64,000 nucleotides of DNA, taken from positions 6,804,114 through 6,868,113 of the forward strand of contig NC_053120.1 in NCBI RefSeq assembly GCF_010015445.1, in the 5' to 3' direction. The notes under the pieces are model-generated. The model did no database searches. It was given only the letters and a program-made list of their open reading frames with translations, and was not told the origin of the DNA. Position numbers and translations under genes: made by a program. Position 1 is the stretch's first letter. Every line of letters starts with the position of its first letter. The DNA comes from Perca fluviatilis (Eukaryota > Chordata > Actinopteri > Perciformes > Percidae). Shown piece after piece: positions 11,576-24,762 of this stretch.

Positions 11576-14320
11576 GGTTGACACAAGACCCTTCTCAGTT
11601 GTTACTGAGAGTCGGTCTGGGAAAGGTTCATTGACAGTTAATTTCCAAAGGGGCGTCACCAACGGACGCCGCTCAAATGCCTCTGGGCGCATTGGATAGT
11701 CCTTCAACCAATCAGACCAAGGAGTCCGGTTGATGCGGCGCTTTGGTATCCGTCATGTTGAATGCAAACAAAAAGCTGCTCACCGTCGCTGTGCTAAGCC
11801 TGACTCAACGGTTGTGATTGGTGTAAAGCCCGCCTCAGTGGTTGTGATTGGTGCCTCGATTTTGGGGACATTGGAAATGGGTTTGAATGGGCTCTTCGCC
11901 AGCCTGACTTGCAGAGCAAATCTCAAATTTGCCGGAAGTTGATCAGGGCTATGTAAGCCTACCTAACCGATAAGATAAGGTGGTTAGTGGAGGTGTGGCC
12001 TTGACCAACTGCCACTTTGCTCGTTTGAAAGCCATGATGTCTCTCTCTCATGGGTGGGCCAAATTCTCTGGGCGGGCAAAGCAGAGAAAGGGGAGGTAAC
12101 CTTGCTCCTTATGACCTCATAAGGAGGAGATTCCTGATCAGCCCAGCTGAGCTTTCATTTTCTCAAAGGCAGAGCAGGATACCCAGGGCTCGGTTTACAC
12201 CTATCACCATTTCTAGCCACTGGTGGACCATAGGCAGGCTGGGGGAATTCATATTAATTTTAAAAAACCTCATAAAGTTAAAATGTTCATGCCATGGGAC
12301 CTTTAAACCAAAGCGTAGTTGTGTAGATGTAGCCAGAGTTACCGAGTTAATCAGTGCAACAGCTTCTCCAGAATAGTCATGGTAACACTGTTTGGCATGA
12401 AGCGTAAAGAGTTTCTGAAGAGTTTAATGCAAAAACATGAGTCAGAGTCTAAGAATGGAAGCAAAAGTAGGTTTGAGATGTTGCTTAAGTCACTTCTCAA
12501 ACTGATTCTCCATGTTGTTCACATCATCAAGTGTCTATTGAAGCAGAGTTTGTAAAGAGGCAGCTGTGGTTTAATGAAGTATTACATCAGTAAGAGCACT
12601 TTAGAGCAGTGACTCCTAACCTCGGGGTCCCCAATTAGAGTTCTGCACTGAGACCAAAACCCAGCCAGTACACTGTAAAGCATAAGTCATCTTCGGCTTA
12701 TATAATGTGTTGTTAGCTGGTTGACCCAAATCACTGAGGAGAAGGGGGAGGAGTCCAAAAGAACAGAAGGAACGCTCGATAAAAACTTGAAACTTTTTTT
12801 TTTTATTGACTAATTCTTTGGGGGGTTTTTTCTTACTTTAAGACCCAACCAGACTGAACGTGCAAAAGTTGTAACCAAAAACCCTGCCTAAGACCCAGAG
12901 GCTACATCTTTTTATTTATTTCACCCACTACTGACTGTTTGCAATGCATTGCCTACTACACTGCCTCTTTACCTCTCTTCCTACTGGGCATTACATAAAC
13001 ACAGATGTAAGAAAAATAGAAGATCAAAATCAATTCAAGACAAAAACCTTGAATAAAGTCCAAAAAAATGTATGGTATTACATAATATAGAGTAAGCTCT
13101 GAAGGTAGAGGCCTATCCCTGATATGGGTGAGAGTTGAGACAGTGTGCATCAATACTTCTGAGCCTGAGCCTATACAGAGCCTGTACGAGCAAGCTGTCA
13201 GGAAACAAGCATGACTGCACTAGACTGGGTGAACCCAGCCCGATCTGCCGGCGATTTGATTTCGTCCTGCAGCTCAGGCTGGAAACCTGCGCGTTTATCG
13301 ATCCTGCTTCCGTTACAAATCTGCGTGGACCAATCACAAACTGGCTTATCCACCTGGCCCGCTATTGGCGGGTTTAACACGATGACGATAGGGAAGCGAC
13401 GGCCATTGACATATATATAATGGACCAATAGATCCCGTTGCTCTGGACGGAGACCAGTGAAGGCTATTAGAATCACTTTTCCGGTGATACCTTGCTTTAC
13501 TGCGCAGCCTCCAACTGACGGAGACAACGTAAATGTGACGTGAGCAACCTGTCTGAAGGTGTGAAGTCTTCTGGTAGCTGTGCCAAGAGAAATCTCAATC
13601 ATTCCCAATCTTACAGAGACGGAGAGTGTAGGTATATGTAAGGAGATAACATGGGCACAGGCTAATTATTGCTAACTAGCATGCTGGTTAACATTAGCAA
13701 TTAAACCTAAACAGCTAATGTAAGTCGAAACTGCCTGCGAGCTTCTCCTGTACTATACGGTAATTCCTCTACTGTGCAACAGTAAGTAACTTGGTTATGA
13801 CACAATTGTTAGCCTATTTTTACAAAACCGTCTTCTACGGAGCCATAACGTGAGGTACAAGGTAATGGAGCCTTTTATACATTGTCGTGTTTCTTTAGAA
13901 ATAAACAACGGACAAATAGAGTCTTTAAACGCTTCAGATGTAAAGTTATTCGCAGTCAAGTGACGTAAAAAAAAAATGGTCAGTGGAATGCTAACAGGAG
14001 GTGATACCTTTGTAGCAACAAAATGGCGCCATCGGAGGTTCGAGTTCTGAAGCGAAGCTTACCCCCTTGGCGACGGCAAGCAGCTTTTTGTTTACATTCA
14101 ACATGGCGGCCACCGAAGCGCAGCAACCCGTTGATGCCGCTGTCGCTGCTACGTCATCAGGATCATTGGTCTGATTGGTTGAAGGACTATCCAATTGCGT
14201 ACAGAGTCATTTGAACTATGCCCATTGATCACACCTCTTGCACAGTAGAAAACACAGAGCAGACTCCCCAGACTAATGTTCAATCTTAAAAAGATTGAGC
14301 TTGGTCTGGGGATAGCCAGA
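11575..14320. repeat. Cluster of MITE-like DNA elements, no gene
   Basis: Several blocks contain CCAATCA/GATTGGT pairs and inverted GC-rich segments typical of fish non-autonomous DNA elements: about 11575-11945, 12000-12310 (ending CCATGGGACCTTTAAA), 13200-13620 and 14000-14320. I could not delimit each copy exactly. No protein domain is visible in any frame. Confidence 0.45.
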
Positions 14321-14326
14321 GTACTC

Positions 14327-14745
14327 TACACCCTCTCTTTCCTGAATATGAACGTCTGCCATCAGGGAGAAGATTCCGTGTGCCGAGATGTAAAACAAAC
14401 AGACTCAAGTTATCGTTCATCCCAACCTCTATCAAGCTGCTGAACTTCTAATAGTAAATCTTAGCACAACAGAGCAAAGTGCAATAAATACACCGGCATT
14501 TTTTCACTTTGCACTTCAATTATTAATCACCTTTTTAAGATGTCTTATTGTCTGTACAGTCATATGTGTCCTTCCTTCATGTCCTAAGATGCTTTGTTGA
14601 TCTTATGTTGTTTTTATGTTTTTAAGTTGATTTTAGAATGTTTTTTTTTTCTGCAACATGTTTGTGTTGTGATGCAACAGATTGAAGCACTGTTCCCAAG
14701 ACAAATGTTCCCCTTCAGGGACAATAAAGTGTTTTCTATCTGAAA
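14327..14745 (+). mobile_element. Non-LTR retroelement 3' fragment
   Basis: The plus strand up to a TAA at 14449-14451 reads FPEYERLPSGRRFRVPRC, then LKLSFIPTSIKLLNF and stop. This is a common C-terminal end of a fish retrotransposon ORF. A 3' UTR follows, ending in GGGACAATAAAGTG near 14721-14734. It is 5'-truncated and non-functional. Confidence 0.65.
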
Positions 14746-15049
14746 TAGGGGGAAAGGAAAGACAGACAAACAGATACAAAAGAAAAGACAGACAAACAAT
14801 GGGGGTAGGAAAGAATAGAGAGATGAGGAGAATGAAAACAAGCAGCCTGTCCTGTTGGGTCGCCATGGTGAGCATCACGACAGCTTGCGAGTTCCCGCTG
14901 TAACTCCTTGGAGGAGGAACACGCCTCTTCTCTGACAGCACGTTTAGTTTGCTCCTGCACACTCAGCACCGGCTGATGTCTTATTCTTGTGCAAGTATGT
15001 CACCTCCTGTTTGTGTACCGGGTTTACAGTGAGGTGCATCAGATCTGCT

Positions 15050-15050
15050 G

Positions 15051-15131
<81 letters not shown>
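15050..15131. repeat. GT microsatellite
   Basis: About 40 GT units in an otherwise gene-free interval (14.75-16.2 kb), which shows no other clear feature. Confidence 0.95.
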
Positions 15132-15134
<3 letters not shown>

Positions 15135-16201
15135 GCTGCCATCATGTGTTATTATCTGCAGTGTGGAAATCTAGACAGGCAGGCAGGTCAGCAGGCAGAT
15201 GGCCAACCAAAGAGGCAGACAATCGGTGGTGGAGATTGGATTAACATGAGGATCTAATTGCATTTGAGAAAGCAGAGAAAGAACACAAGGACAAATTAAA
15301 AGGGGCATCCAAACGATGGCTCAGTTACATAGCAACACGGGCACAAACAAGAGAAGTTCACGACAAATTCCCTCTAAAAGGTTCTTACCGTAAATGAGCC
15401 TCAAAACGATATGGAAACTCATTCTGTATGTGTGAAGCCATTTCAGGTCTTCAGCTAGGAAAAGAAAATCCACAATAAGGGATAAAATGGTTAACTCTAA
15501 ATAATTGTTTCTCGAGAAAATGTGCAGAAACTCTCATAAGGCCTCAGGGCTGAGACTGCTCCCCAGGCCAAAAGTACACATCCATCCATGAACACTTTTT
15601 CACTAAGACATTTTATAAAGTATTATTATTCATTAGATGAACTCCATTACACACATGACAGAGAGGAACACCTCAACTAACAAATGGTCGACACATTTTT
15701 CAAAGCTGAAATTAAAGCTGAAAATTTGGGAAGCAATTGTGATATTATATTTAAACTATTATTCAACCTTGTCTCTGTACAATTTCTGCCCCTCTAACCT
15801 GTTGTTTTTTGTTTTTTTTTGCTGCCATTTTTTTTTTTGCCTGTCATTTTAAAAAGAGTTTTCTGATTATTTTTTTTGTCATCTATCCTTTATCTTTCAT
15901 TTTTGTAGCCAGCCTAAAATATCCCTGAGTGTCTTTTTGTCAGGGATACACAGATGTTTTGCATATGGAGCTAATTACTGCTATGCCTAAATATAGAGCT
16001 TTAGCTCAGTGTGTCTGGAGAAAGTCAGTGACAGAAAGCTTGTATGCAGTAAATGCTAAAATGCAAAACTGTAAACATGCAACAAAGTCTGTTGCACATC
16101 CTGTGCAACAGACTTTGTTTGCATTTTCAAGAAAAAGGTTCACAAAAGTACCTAATCAATGCTGCTCGGTGCACAGAGCAAAAAGAGCGTCGCTGTCAGA
16201 C

Positions 16202-17348
16202 TAGTCTCGCATTGCCACGGCGCTGCAGAGTAAGGTCTGGCTCCTCCACACACACATTCAGGGACAGCTTAAAAAAGAAATGCTTAGGGTTGTTTGCGTT
16301 TCTTTAAACCAATCACAATCGACTGCGACTGCACTTATTTCCAGTCGCAGAGACGATGGCTCTGCAAAATAGTCAAAGGAAGGAACTTGTTGTGGTGTAA
16401 CATTTGCTCCCCGCAAAAGAAAACACTGCACAACATATCATATTATGCATTTTGGCTTTTCCCCTTTCATTTATTGTGTCATATATCTTTTTTGTGCACG
16501 TTATAGGTTTACAAAGTGAAAAAGCCCAAAGTCTACCCCAAAGGGACTTACCGTCTCCAACAGAAAACACTGTTCACAAACTGCTCCAAACAGCTCTGTT
16601 GTAGTCCAGCCTTTACTTCAGAGACAAACGTGGGTCACTTTGTATCACACGTTATAATGCTCGCCTAGCTGCTAGAGTGGCATGCCCTCATACTCTGCTT
16701 CTGACTGGCTAGGAGTCCTTATCTAGGTACTGTCAGAGCACACCCTCAAACTCTGCTTCTGACTGGCTAGTAGTCCTTACATAGCTACTGAGCATGTGTG
16801 ACTCCCAACTAAGATGGAACAGAAGTGAGATGTCTCACTCTGTGACTAAAACAGAGAGCTCAACACACAGGGTGAAAAGAGGAGCTGCAGCAATGGGCAG
16901 TACAACAAAAATGTGTTTTTTGAAAATTAAACCATATAAACCTATTCTGGTACAACTTTAAATATAATTATGAACCTGAAAATGAGCATAATATGAGCAC
17001 TTTAAATGAAGTTAACTGTTCCACAATACAGTAACGTGAGCTATTTAAATCAGCAGGATATATTACGTAATTTGTTCTTACCAGTGTATTGCTGTGTGTC
17101 TTTTGTACCCCTGCCAATCAGTCCCAAAATGTCCCTGTTAGAGAGTAAATGCCGTAAACATATTCCCTGCAAATCTTTACAATCATTCCCTGAAAGAAAC
17201 GAGCAGGGCTGCCTTATTGCACGATACAAATTACCTTCAAAACTTGCTATTTTCAGCGTGTAGCGTGCTAGCACGAAGTTTGTTGTTGTTTCCCGAAGTC
17301 CCGAGTTAGACAATTATCCTGGAAATGAACTGCCTTTGATCCAGACTA
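16202..17348. mobile_element. MITE family M1, copy b, with a second MITE nested in it
   Basis: The copy begins TAGTCTCGCATTGCC and ends GATCCAGACTA, the mirror image of copy c at 19947-20570. About 16590-17005 is foreign to the family. It ends with ATGAACCTGAAAATGAGC, the terminus of another common fish MITE, so one element jumped into the other. It lies downstream of the elastase gene. Confidence 0.6.
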
Positions 17349-17814
17349 CTATCAAACAGTAAAGTCCCGCTCAGCAAAAAAAAAGAGGCTCAAGAGCCCT
17401 CTGCCTCTTAAACTGTTTATTTCACAACAGGTGTTTTAACATCACATAATCATCATTGTGCAGACATACCTGCATTATACCTCCCATATGTTTACTGTCC
17501 CTCCTCCCATGTATCTGTGGAGTTGAACCTTATGTGTTTTATTTCCTGCCTTGGTTTTCTCTCCTGTAAAGCTGCTGATTCTGCGTTTCTGTGAAGCCTT
17601 GGAAATGATGCTGTGGTTTCTCTCTCTGCCTCCTGCAGTGGAGCACCAGGGGCAGAGCGGTGGAGGCTGGGTGGAGACGGGAGACGTGGGGAACGCAGCT
17701 GGAGTAGATTGTGGGGCTTTGCTTTTGAGGAATGAGCCCTCTCACTCTCTCTCTCCCTAGAGCAATGGGGTGGAATAATCACATAGCATGTGCAAAAATT
17801 GAACTCATTGTGAA

Positions 17815-17816
<2 letters not shown>

Positions 17817-17850
<34 letters not shown>
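17817..17850. repeat. GA microsatellite
   Basis: A short pure GA run. The surrounding 17.35-18.69 kb shows no recognisable gene or element. Confidence 0.9.
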
Positions 17851-17853
<3 letters not shown>

Positions 17854-18695
17854 ATAAAGAGACCTTATGTTCATGTCTATATGAGTGTTGCCTCCTCGCC
17901 TCTGATCAGCAAACCAAACCAGTCGCCTTCAGTCACATCTGCTCGACTGCAGAAGCTAATGCTGACACCATGTGGTCACTTGCTGAAAATACATACAGGA
18001 TCCTGCGCTGTTAAGATAATTACTGATTTTTACACATCAAAAACTGTTTCCAGGTCTTGAAGGCTTACTGTATGTAGTAAAAAAATAGTATAAAGCCTTT
18101 AGTGTCTCCAGAGGGAGCTGTGTGAAGTCTGATAAATGTCTTCAAGCCAGGTATTCTCAAGAACGGGTTTGTATGATATCGTAGGAAAAACTATGCACAA
18201 CAATTCCTGTGATTTCCTAAGAAATTACGGCGACTGCTGGCTGGTCACGTGAGTTATAAACTGTGAGAATTATTCTTTGTCTTTTGAGATGTTCCTGGAG
18301 CTGATTCACCATCATCCATGAATAGTCTTTGTTTTTGTCCTGCTGTGAGCAGCTCCTCCATTTTCCATTTTCTGCATTGCATTTTGGGAGAATGCAATGT
18401 CTCGACAGCACATTTATTAGTCTGACTACTGACGTTACAGTATGTGTTATAATAAAGCACATCTTTACGATCTACCCACATGCACATATTCTTTATACTT
18501 TATACTTCACAACGTGAACATTTGCACATTCCCCGGTCAATATTTTGCACATTTCTGCACAAAACTGTACAGATGTTCCAAAAACAGATGTTATTTTATG
18601 TATTTCTGATATTTTTTTATTATAAAGTCTATTGACTTTTGCATTGTGTTCATCATTATGCACCAAAACAGACATTCTTTAGTTGATTAAATGGA

Positions 18696-18701
18696 TTTAT
18701 T
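18696..18701 (-). terminator. Poly(A) signal of the elastase gene
   Basis: AATAAA on the minus strand, 23 bases beyond the stop codon at 18725-18727. The 3' UTR is therefore very short, as expected for a highly expressed pancreatic enzyme mRNA. Confidence 0.8.
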
Positions 18702-18724
18702 TGACATTAAAGGGCTTCAGGTCT

Positions 18725-21700
18725 TCAGTACTGCAGCATCGTCTGAAGGATACAAAAAAAGAAGTGAGAAATACTGACAAGACACATAAAACTATAGCAA
18801 ATAAACGGATTGCCTCTGCAGTCCACATGAGCAGACTGTTCTTTCAATCTCTCGAGACTTGGAGGATTGAACACTTTTTATGTTGTTTTGTCTTTAATTT
18901 GTCACCCATCTGTACTAAAGGAAACTCACGTCACTGATCCACTTGGTGAAGGAAGAGGTGCGAGTGAACACTGTGGGCTTCATGGGGGTGTTGCATCCTA
19001 GAGAGGAGACAAAGCTGGTCACCCCCTGCACGTACCACCTGCCATCCACACCCTTGCAGTTTAGAGGGCCTCCTGAATCCCCCTGCAGAGACAGACAGCC
19101 AGACAGACGACAAGTGAAGGCAACAGACTGATATAGGGTAAACCTGCAGTTATTAAAATGTGGGGCCCTATCTTGCACCCAGCGGATCGCAGCGCAAAGC
19201 CCGATGCAAGTGTCTTTGCTAGTTTAAGACCAACGCAGTTGTCAATTTCCCGTCCAGTGCCCGCGTCGTTTAAATAGCGAATGTACCTGGGCCCACCTGT
19301 GCGCCCACCTGTGCGCCCATCAGTGCGCCCGTGGGTGTGTTCAGGTGCATTCTTGGCGTATTGCTTTCTTGAGGCAGTGGAAAGTGATTGCGCCATTGAC
19401 CAACAAAAACCTGGGCTAAAGTCAATAACGCAGCATTTCATTGTTATTTTAAGAGCGCATTAGTAAAATGCGCCTAGGCTCGTGCACAGTGCGCGCACAC
19501 TATGCTTGTTACACACACAGGGACGCACAGCAGCACACAAACATGCAAAAGATTTAAAAAATAAATATATTACAATGTGAAATCGTATTATGATATGATC
19601 TGCTAGCGGGCTTTCACTTCACGCACGAGCAGATCAGGTTCTTCTCCTGAACATCTCTCCTTCCTGCTCAGTAAATCCTCCTTCATAATAGCAATGCTCT
19701 AAGGTCCAAACGCGCCTGGCTTTTAAAGGGAATGGGAGAGGACACTCTGATTGGTTTATTGCATGTTACACCCAAAACACACCTATGATTAATGAAGACA
19801 CTAAGTACAACCCTTTTGAACCATGCGCCTGGCGAACGGACCCTTTTTCCCGCCGTTAAACTAGCAAAAGTGGATTCGTACACGCCCTAAACGCATCTGC
19901 GCCAGGCGCTTCACGCCTTGCGCTTAGATTGTTAAAATAGGACCCGTAGTCTGGATCAACAACAGGTCATTTACCGGATAATCTCCATGTCCCTCGCCTC
20001 GCAAAACTCGTTCGTATCGGGAAACAAGAACAAATTTTGAGATAGGAAGCTGAGAATGGCAAGTTCTGAAGAAAATTTGGATCGTGCATCAAGGCAAGCC
20101 TGCTTGGTTCTTTGGGGGAATAATTGTAAAGATTTACAAAGAATATCTTTACAGCATTTACTCTCTAACTGGGACGTTTTGGGGCAGATTGTGGCAGGAT
20201 TTCTGTGGACAAAGTACACACAGCGATACACTGGTAAGAGCAAATGAGGTTTAACCATGTATCCAGCTAATTTAAATAGCTCACGTTATTGTATTATGTA
20301 AACAGGTAACTTCATTTAAAGTAATGTTATGTGTGACATTTTCCTTTATCAGGGTGTAAATGTTCCACCAAAACAAGTTCCTTCCCGAGACTATTCTGCA
20401 GAGCCACCGTTGCTGCGTCCAGAGTTTAGCGCCGCCCAAGGCCATTTTAATTGGTTTAAAGAAATGCGAACAACCCAGAGAGTTTTTTTCTCCTGTCCCA
20501 GAATGTATCCGTGGTGTAGCCAGACCTTACTCCGCAGCTCTGTGGAAGTAGGTCTGGCAATGCGAGACTATTAACATGTTGTGGTGAAGGGAGCGGTGCA
20601 TACATGGCAGCCAGAGCGGATGTCACCGCCACCGCAGATCATTGTGGGTTTCACGCTGCTGCCCCACCAGCCGCTGCTGCTGCAGACGCTGTGGCCGACC
20701 ACAGGAAGGAGAGCCTGCTGGAGCTTAGAGGCGATAGGACCACCACCTGCAAGAAGGGCACACTAATTAACCAACCAATATTCAAACACAAATACAAATA
20801 AATAGAAAACTATTCATTTTACAGCCTTTGACTTTTCCATAGTTCTGCAGTTAAAGTAACTTTGTGATGCTAAGATGACAGGGGAGTCAACAAAAAAACT
20901 AAATGGTCCTACAGACGTCATCAGGACTTTTATTGTTGTCATTATTGTAACATTGTTCTAAATGTGTGTGTTGAACTGTTGAAGGAGAATTTATGTCACT
21001 GCTTGGGGAAAGACATCACATCTATATATCTGCTATTCCTTTAAAGGTCCCATATTGTGAAAAGATGTCCATGTCTTTTTTATTATAAAGCAGGTTCAAG
21101 GTGCTATATAAGTAATGTTATCAAATGCCTAAACCCACAGAGAAATGCACACAGCCTGTATTCAAAAACTGTGCCTTTAAACGAGCCGTCAGGACTTCTA
21201 TACGGTTGTGATGTAATTATATATATATATATATATATAGGTAGAAAGTGCCGCTACAGTGCTGTTACAGTCATTCCCCGGTTGCAATGACAGTGCAGAG
21301 ACTCTGAGAGGACAGATGAAGAAGACATGGAAATGCTGACCAATCAGAGCAGACTTGGCTTTTTCTGGATGGGGGCATAAAGAGACAGGTGCTACAACGG
21401 AGCGTTTCATGCAGATGGTGAATACCGGAATATTGAATGAGAATAATACAGAATGAGAAAAATTTGAACACTTTGAAGAGTCAAGCATGTAAACATCTCC
21501 TAATAGAAACCCCAAAGCACGAGTAAATGAAAATGAGATAATTCCTCTCTAATATAATCAATATGATCAATTTATTCAATACAAGAATCCAAGAAGTAAG
21601 ATATAAAAGCCCGGACAGTAAAATATGTATTGTAATCTTTTTTCCGGTTAATATGATAATTACTATTAGATAAGATAAAGGTTTGATGAAAACTAGCTGC

Positions 21701-24700
21701 GTTTAAAAAAAAATCCCCTACTATAAAGTGATTTATGTTGCACTTAATAATAATAATTTATACTTTATTGATCCCCAGGGGGGAAATTACAATTTCTTTC
21801 ACCGTTGTTAGAACACACAGGCCTGATATACACACACATGCTCAGGAGCTATACATGCACAAACGGAGAGATGTCAGAGGGAGGGGGCAGTGACTGCTGG
21901 AGCAGGGTTCGGTGCTTTGCTCAAGAGCACCTTGGCAATGCCCAGGAGGTGACTGGCACCTCTCGTGCTACCAGTCCACACATACTTTGATCCATACGGA
22001 GACTTGAACCGGCGATCCTCCGGACGAAACTCCCTACGGACTGAGCTACTGTCACCCCACTTCATTCCTGCTGCATTATACTATTGTTAACATGGTCTTA
22101 AATCTGAGCTTGAATCTGTATAAGATATATGATATAAATAAGACTATAGTAAAACACAGTACAGTCACACAGAGATGATTAGAGATCAAAATCAGTGTGT
22201 TGGGACATTACAAACACTCACTGTAGAGTCTTCCCCAGCCGGTGATGTAGCAGGGGTCGTTGTGAGGAGCGATCTCTCCGCTCGGTGGCACACAGGACGG
22301 CTGCACCTTGTCGTTCACAACGGCAGGGGACGCCAGTTTGATCATCGCGATGTCATTACTGAACAACAAGAAAATCTTGTTGAAACACAGAGAGACATCT
22401 CATGGAAAGAAAGAACTGTTAAATGTCATAATAAATATAATCATAAACTTGGAACACCTTTTTCCCCAAACACAATTTAGATTATTTCTTTGAGAGGAGA
22501 GGGAAATGTGTTACATTAATAAGTTACTGCTCTGGATCAACGGAAGACACATGACCTTCTGCTCTCTGTTCTCTCTGTTCGCTTCGGGAAACAACAACAA
22601 TTTCGAGATTGCAAGCTACACGCTAAAAAAGGCAAGTTTTGAAGAAAATTAGGATAGTGCAGTAAGGCAGGCCTGCTTGGTTCTTTGTGGGAATGATTGT
22701 AAAGATTTACAAAGAATATGTTCACGGCATTTACTCTCTACGTTTTGGGACTGATTGGTGGGATTTCTGTGGACGAAGTACACATGACGATACATTCAGC
22801 AAATTACGTTTAACCATGTATCCAGCTAAATTAAATAACTCACGTTACTGTATTGTGTGAACAGTTAACTTCATTTAATATTGCATGTGGCGTTTTCTTT
22901 TGCAGGGTGTAAATGTTCCACGAAAAAAAGTTCCTTCCAAAGACTATTTTGCAGAGCCACCGTTGCTGCGTCCGGAGCTTAGCACCGCCAGAGATGATTG
23001 TGATTGGTTTAAAGAAATGTAAACAACCCAGAGTGTTTTTTTTCTCCTACCCCAGAATGTATTTGTGGTGTAGCTAGACATTCCTCCACAACACTTCGGA
23101 GATAGGTCCGGCAATGTGAGACTAATAAATTACATTACTTGTGGTCAAACTTAATCTACAGATTAGACCAAAACTTTTATAAGCCAAAATATAAGATTCC
23201 ATCTGCTGCCAAGTGGCCAAAAACATGAATCATTGAACTTTAAAATGTGTTAGTGAAATGTCACTGTCCTGATGTAAAACATCTCTTTTTTTCAATTTGA
23301 AACACAAGATGAAATCAGTTGTGTGGAAGAGTTACTGTATATACACGTACCCACAAGACAGGCAGTTACTATTCCATCCAGGATGAACCACGATCCTCTC
23401 TACGCCTCTAATCTGCTCATAGCTCTCCTCTTTGGTGAGGTCGTAGTCGCCCAGCACCACGCGGTAGGTACGAGATCTAACACCCAAATATGTTAAAACA
23501 AACAGACTTTAGATGAAACCTTCATCCAACATCATGAGATGAAACATTTCAGAGTGAGAGTAAACTGTGACCCACCCGATGCAGTGACCGGCAGTCATGA
23601 CCCAGTTGGGAGCGAGCAGAGTGCCTCCACAGGTGTGATGGTAGGTGGAGCCGCTGAGATACTGCAGAGAGATCTGTGACGAGAGCAGCAGAGTCATGCA
23701 GCGCTATGGCATGTAGTAACCAGCGGTGAGAAGCGATGTAAACCGAGACCAAGTCATCATCAAGACCAGAGTGTATCGAGACCGAGACAAGACCAAGATT
23801 TTGAAGGGTTGAGACTGAGTCGAAACCAAGATCAAGGCAGGGCAAGACCAAGTCCAGACCAAGTGCGAGTCCCACACTGCATGACACGATAAAATGTGGA
23901 AAACCATAGGCACTTCTCAAATTGATCTGAAAAGAACCAAGCTGTCTCAGTCAGCGTTGCAGAATTTACACACCGCTGTGTGTTGTCTTTTAGATAAACT
24001 CAATATGGTTTGGGGTAGCCAAATTCTATTACGACAATTTGGCTGACATTTGGCTCCCAGATAGCCAGAGCTTTTTTTCCTGTCTCATTCACTTTGTTGG
24101 GAGTGCATGTTAAAGGGGCAGGGATAGGGGCTAAACAGTAACAAGATGTCAAATTAGAAATGCAACAAAATGTTGTCAACAGCAGCAGTGACTGAAGCAG
24201 CGTCAGTGTAGCAGGGATCACAATTAAAATGATGTGAGAATGGCTGTGATTGGTGTGTGTCTGATAGGAATGATAATTCAATCAGCGGGTGTATGACTTC
24301 CTTGTCCTGCATGAACTAACGCAAGCTTAATTAAACACATTTACTCAAATGCTGTACCCAAGAACAATTTTGAGATTCTTTACTTGAGTGTTTGGCATTG
24401 CTGAAAAATAATGTATTACCATATATGTAGCAGACCTTCTCATTTATCAGCAACAATCATCAGACATGAAGAGATAGCTACTTTAAGGGATATAATAGAG
24501 TAAAATGTGTAGCAGTTGGCATATCTTTATCACCCCATACATATTGGGGTCCAAAAAACAGTCAGTATCTGGTTTTATGGTTATGGTTAGGGTTATGGTT
24601 AGAGTTAGGGTTAATCCATGAATAAAACACCTCTCCAAAGTGCCAGATGCCATGGAATTTGAGCATTTGCACACTCAAGTCGGTTACAACGAGGAACTGC

Positions 24701-24708
24701 AGTCAGGT

Positions 24709-24762
<54 letters not shown>

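Noticed and set aside
21990..22065. A tRNA gene on the minus strand
   Set aside because: A- and B-box-like sequences are present but the molecule continues into a SINE body and tail; the acceptor stem does not close.
23549..23920. 123-codon minus-strand frame overlapping elastase exon 3
   Set aside because: It is an out-of-frame shadow through intron 2 and exon 3; the real exon frame ends at a proper donor at 23575.
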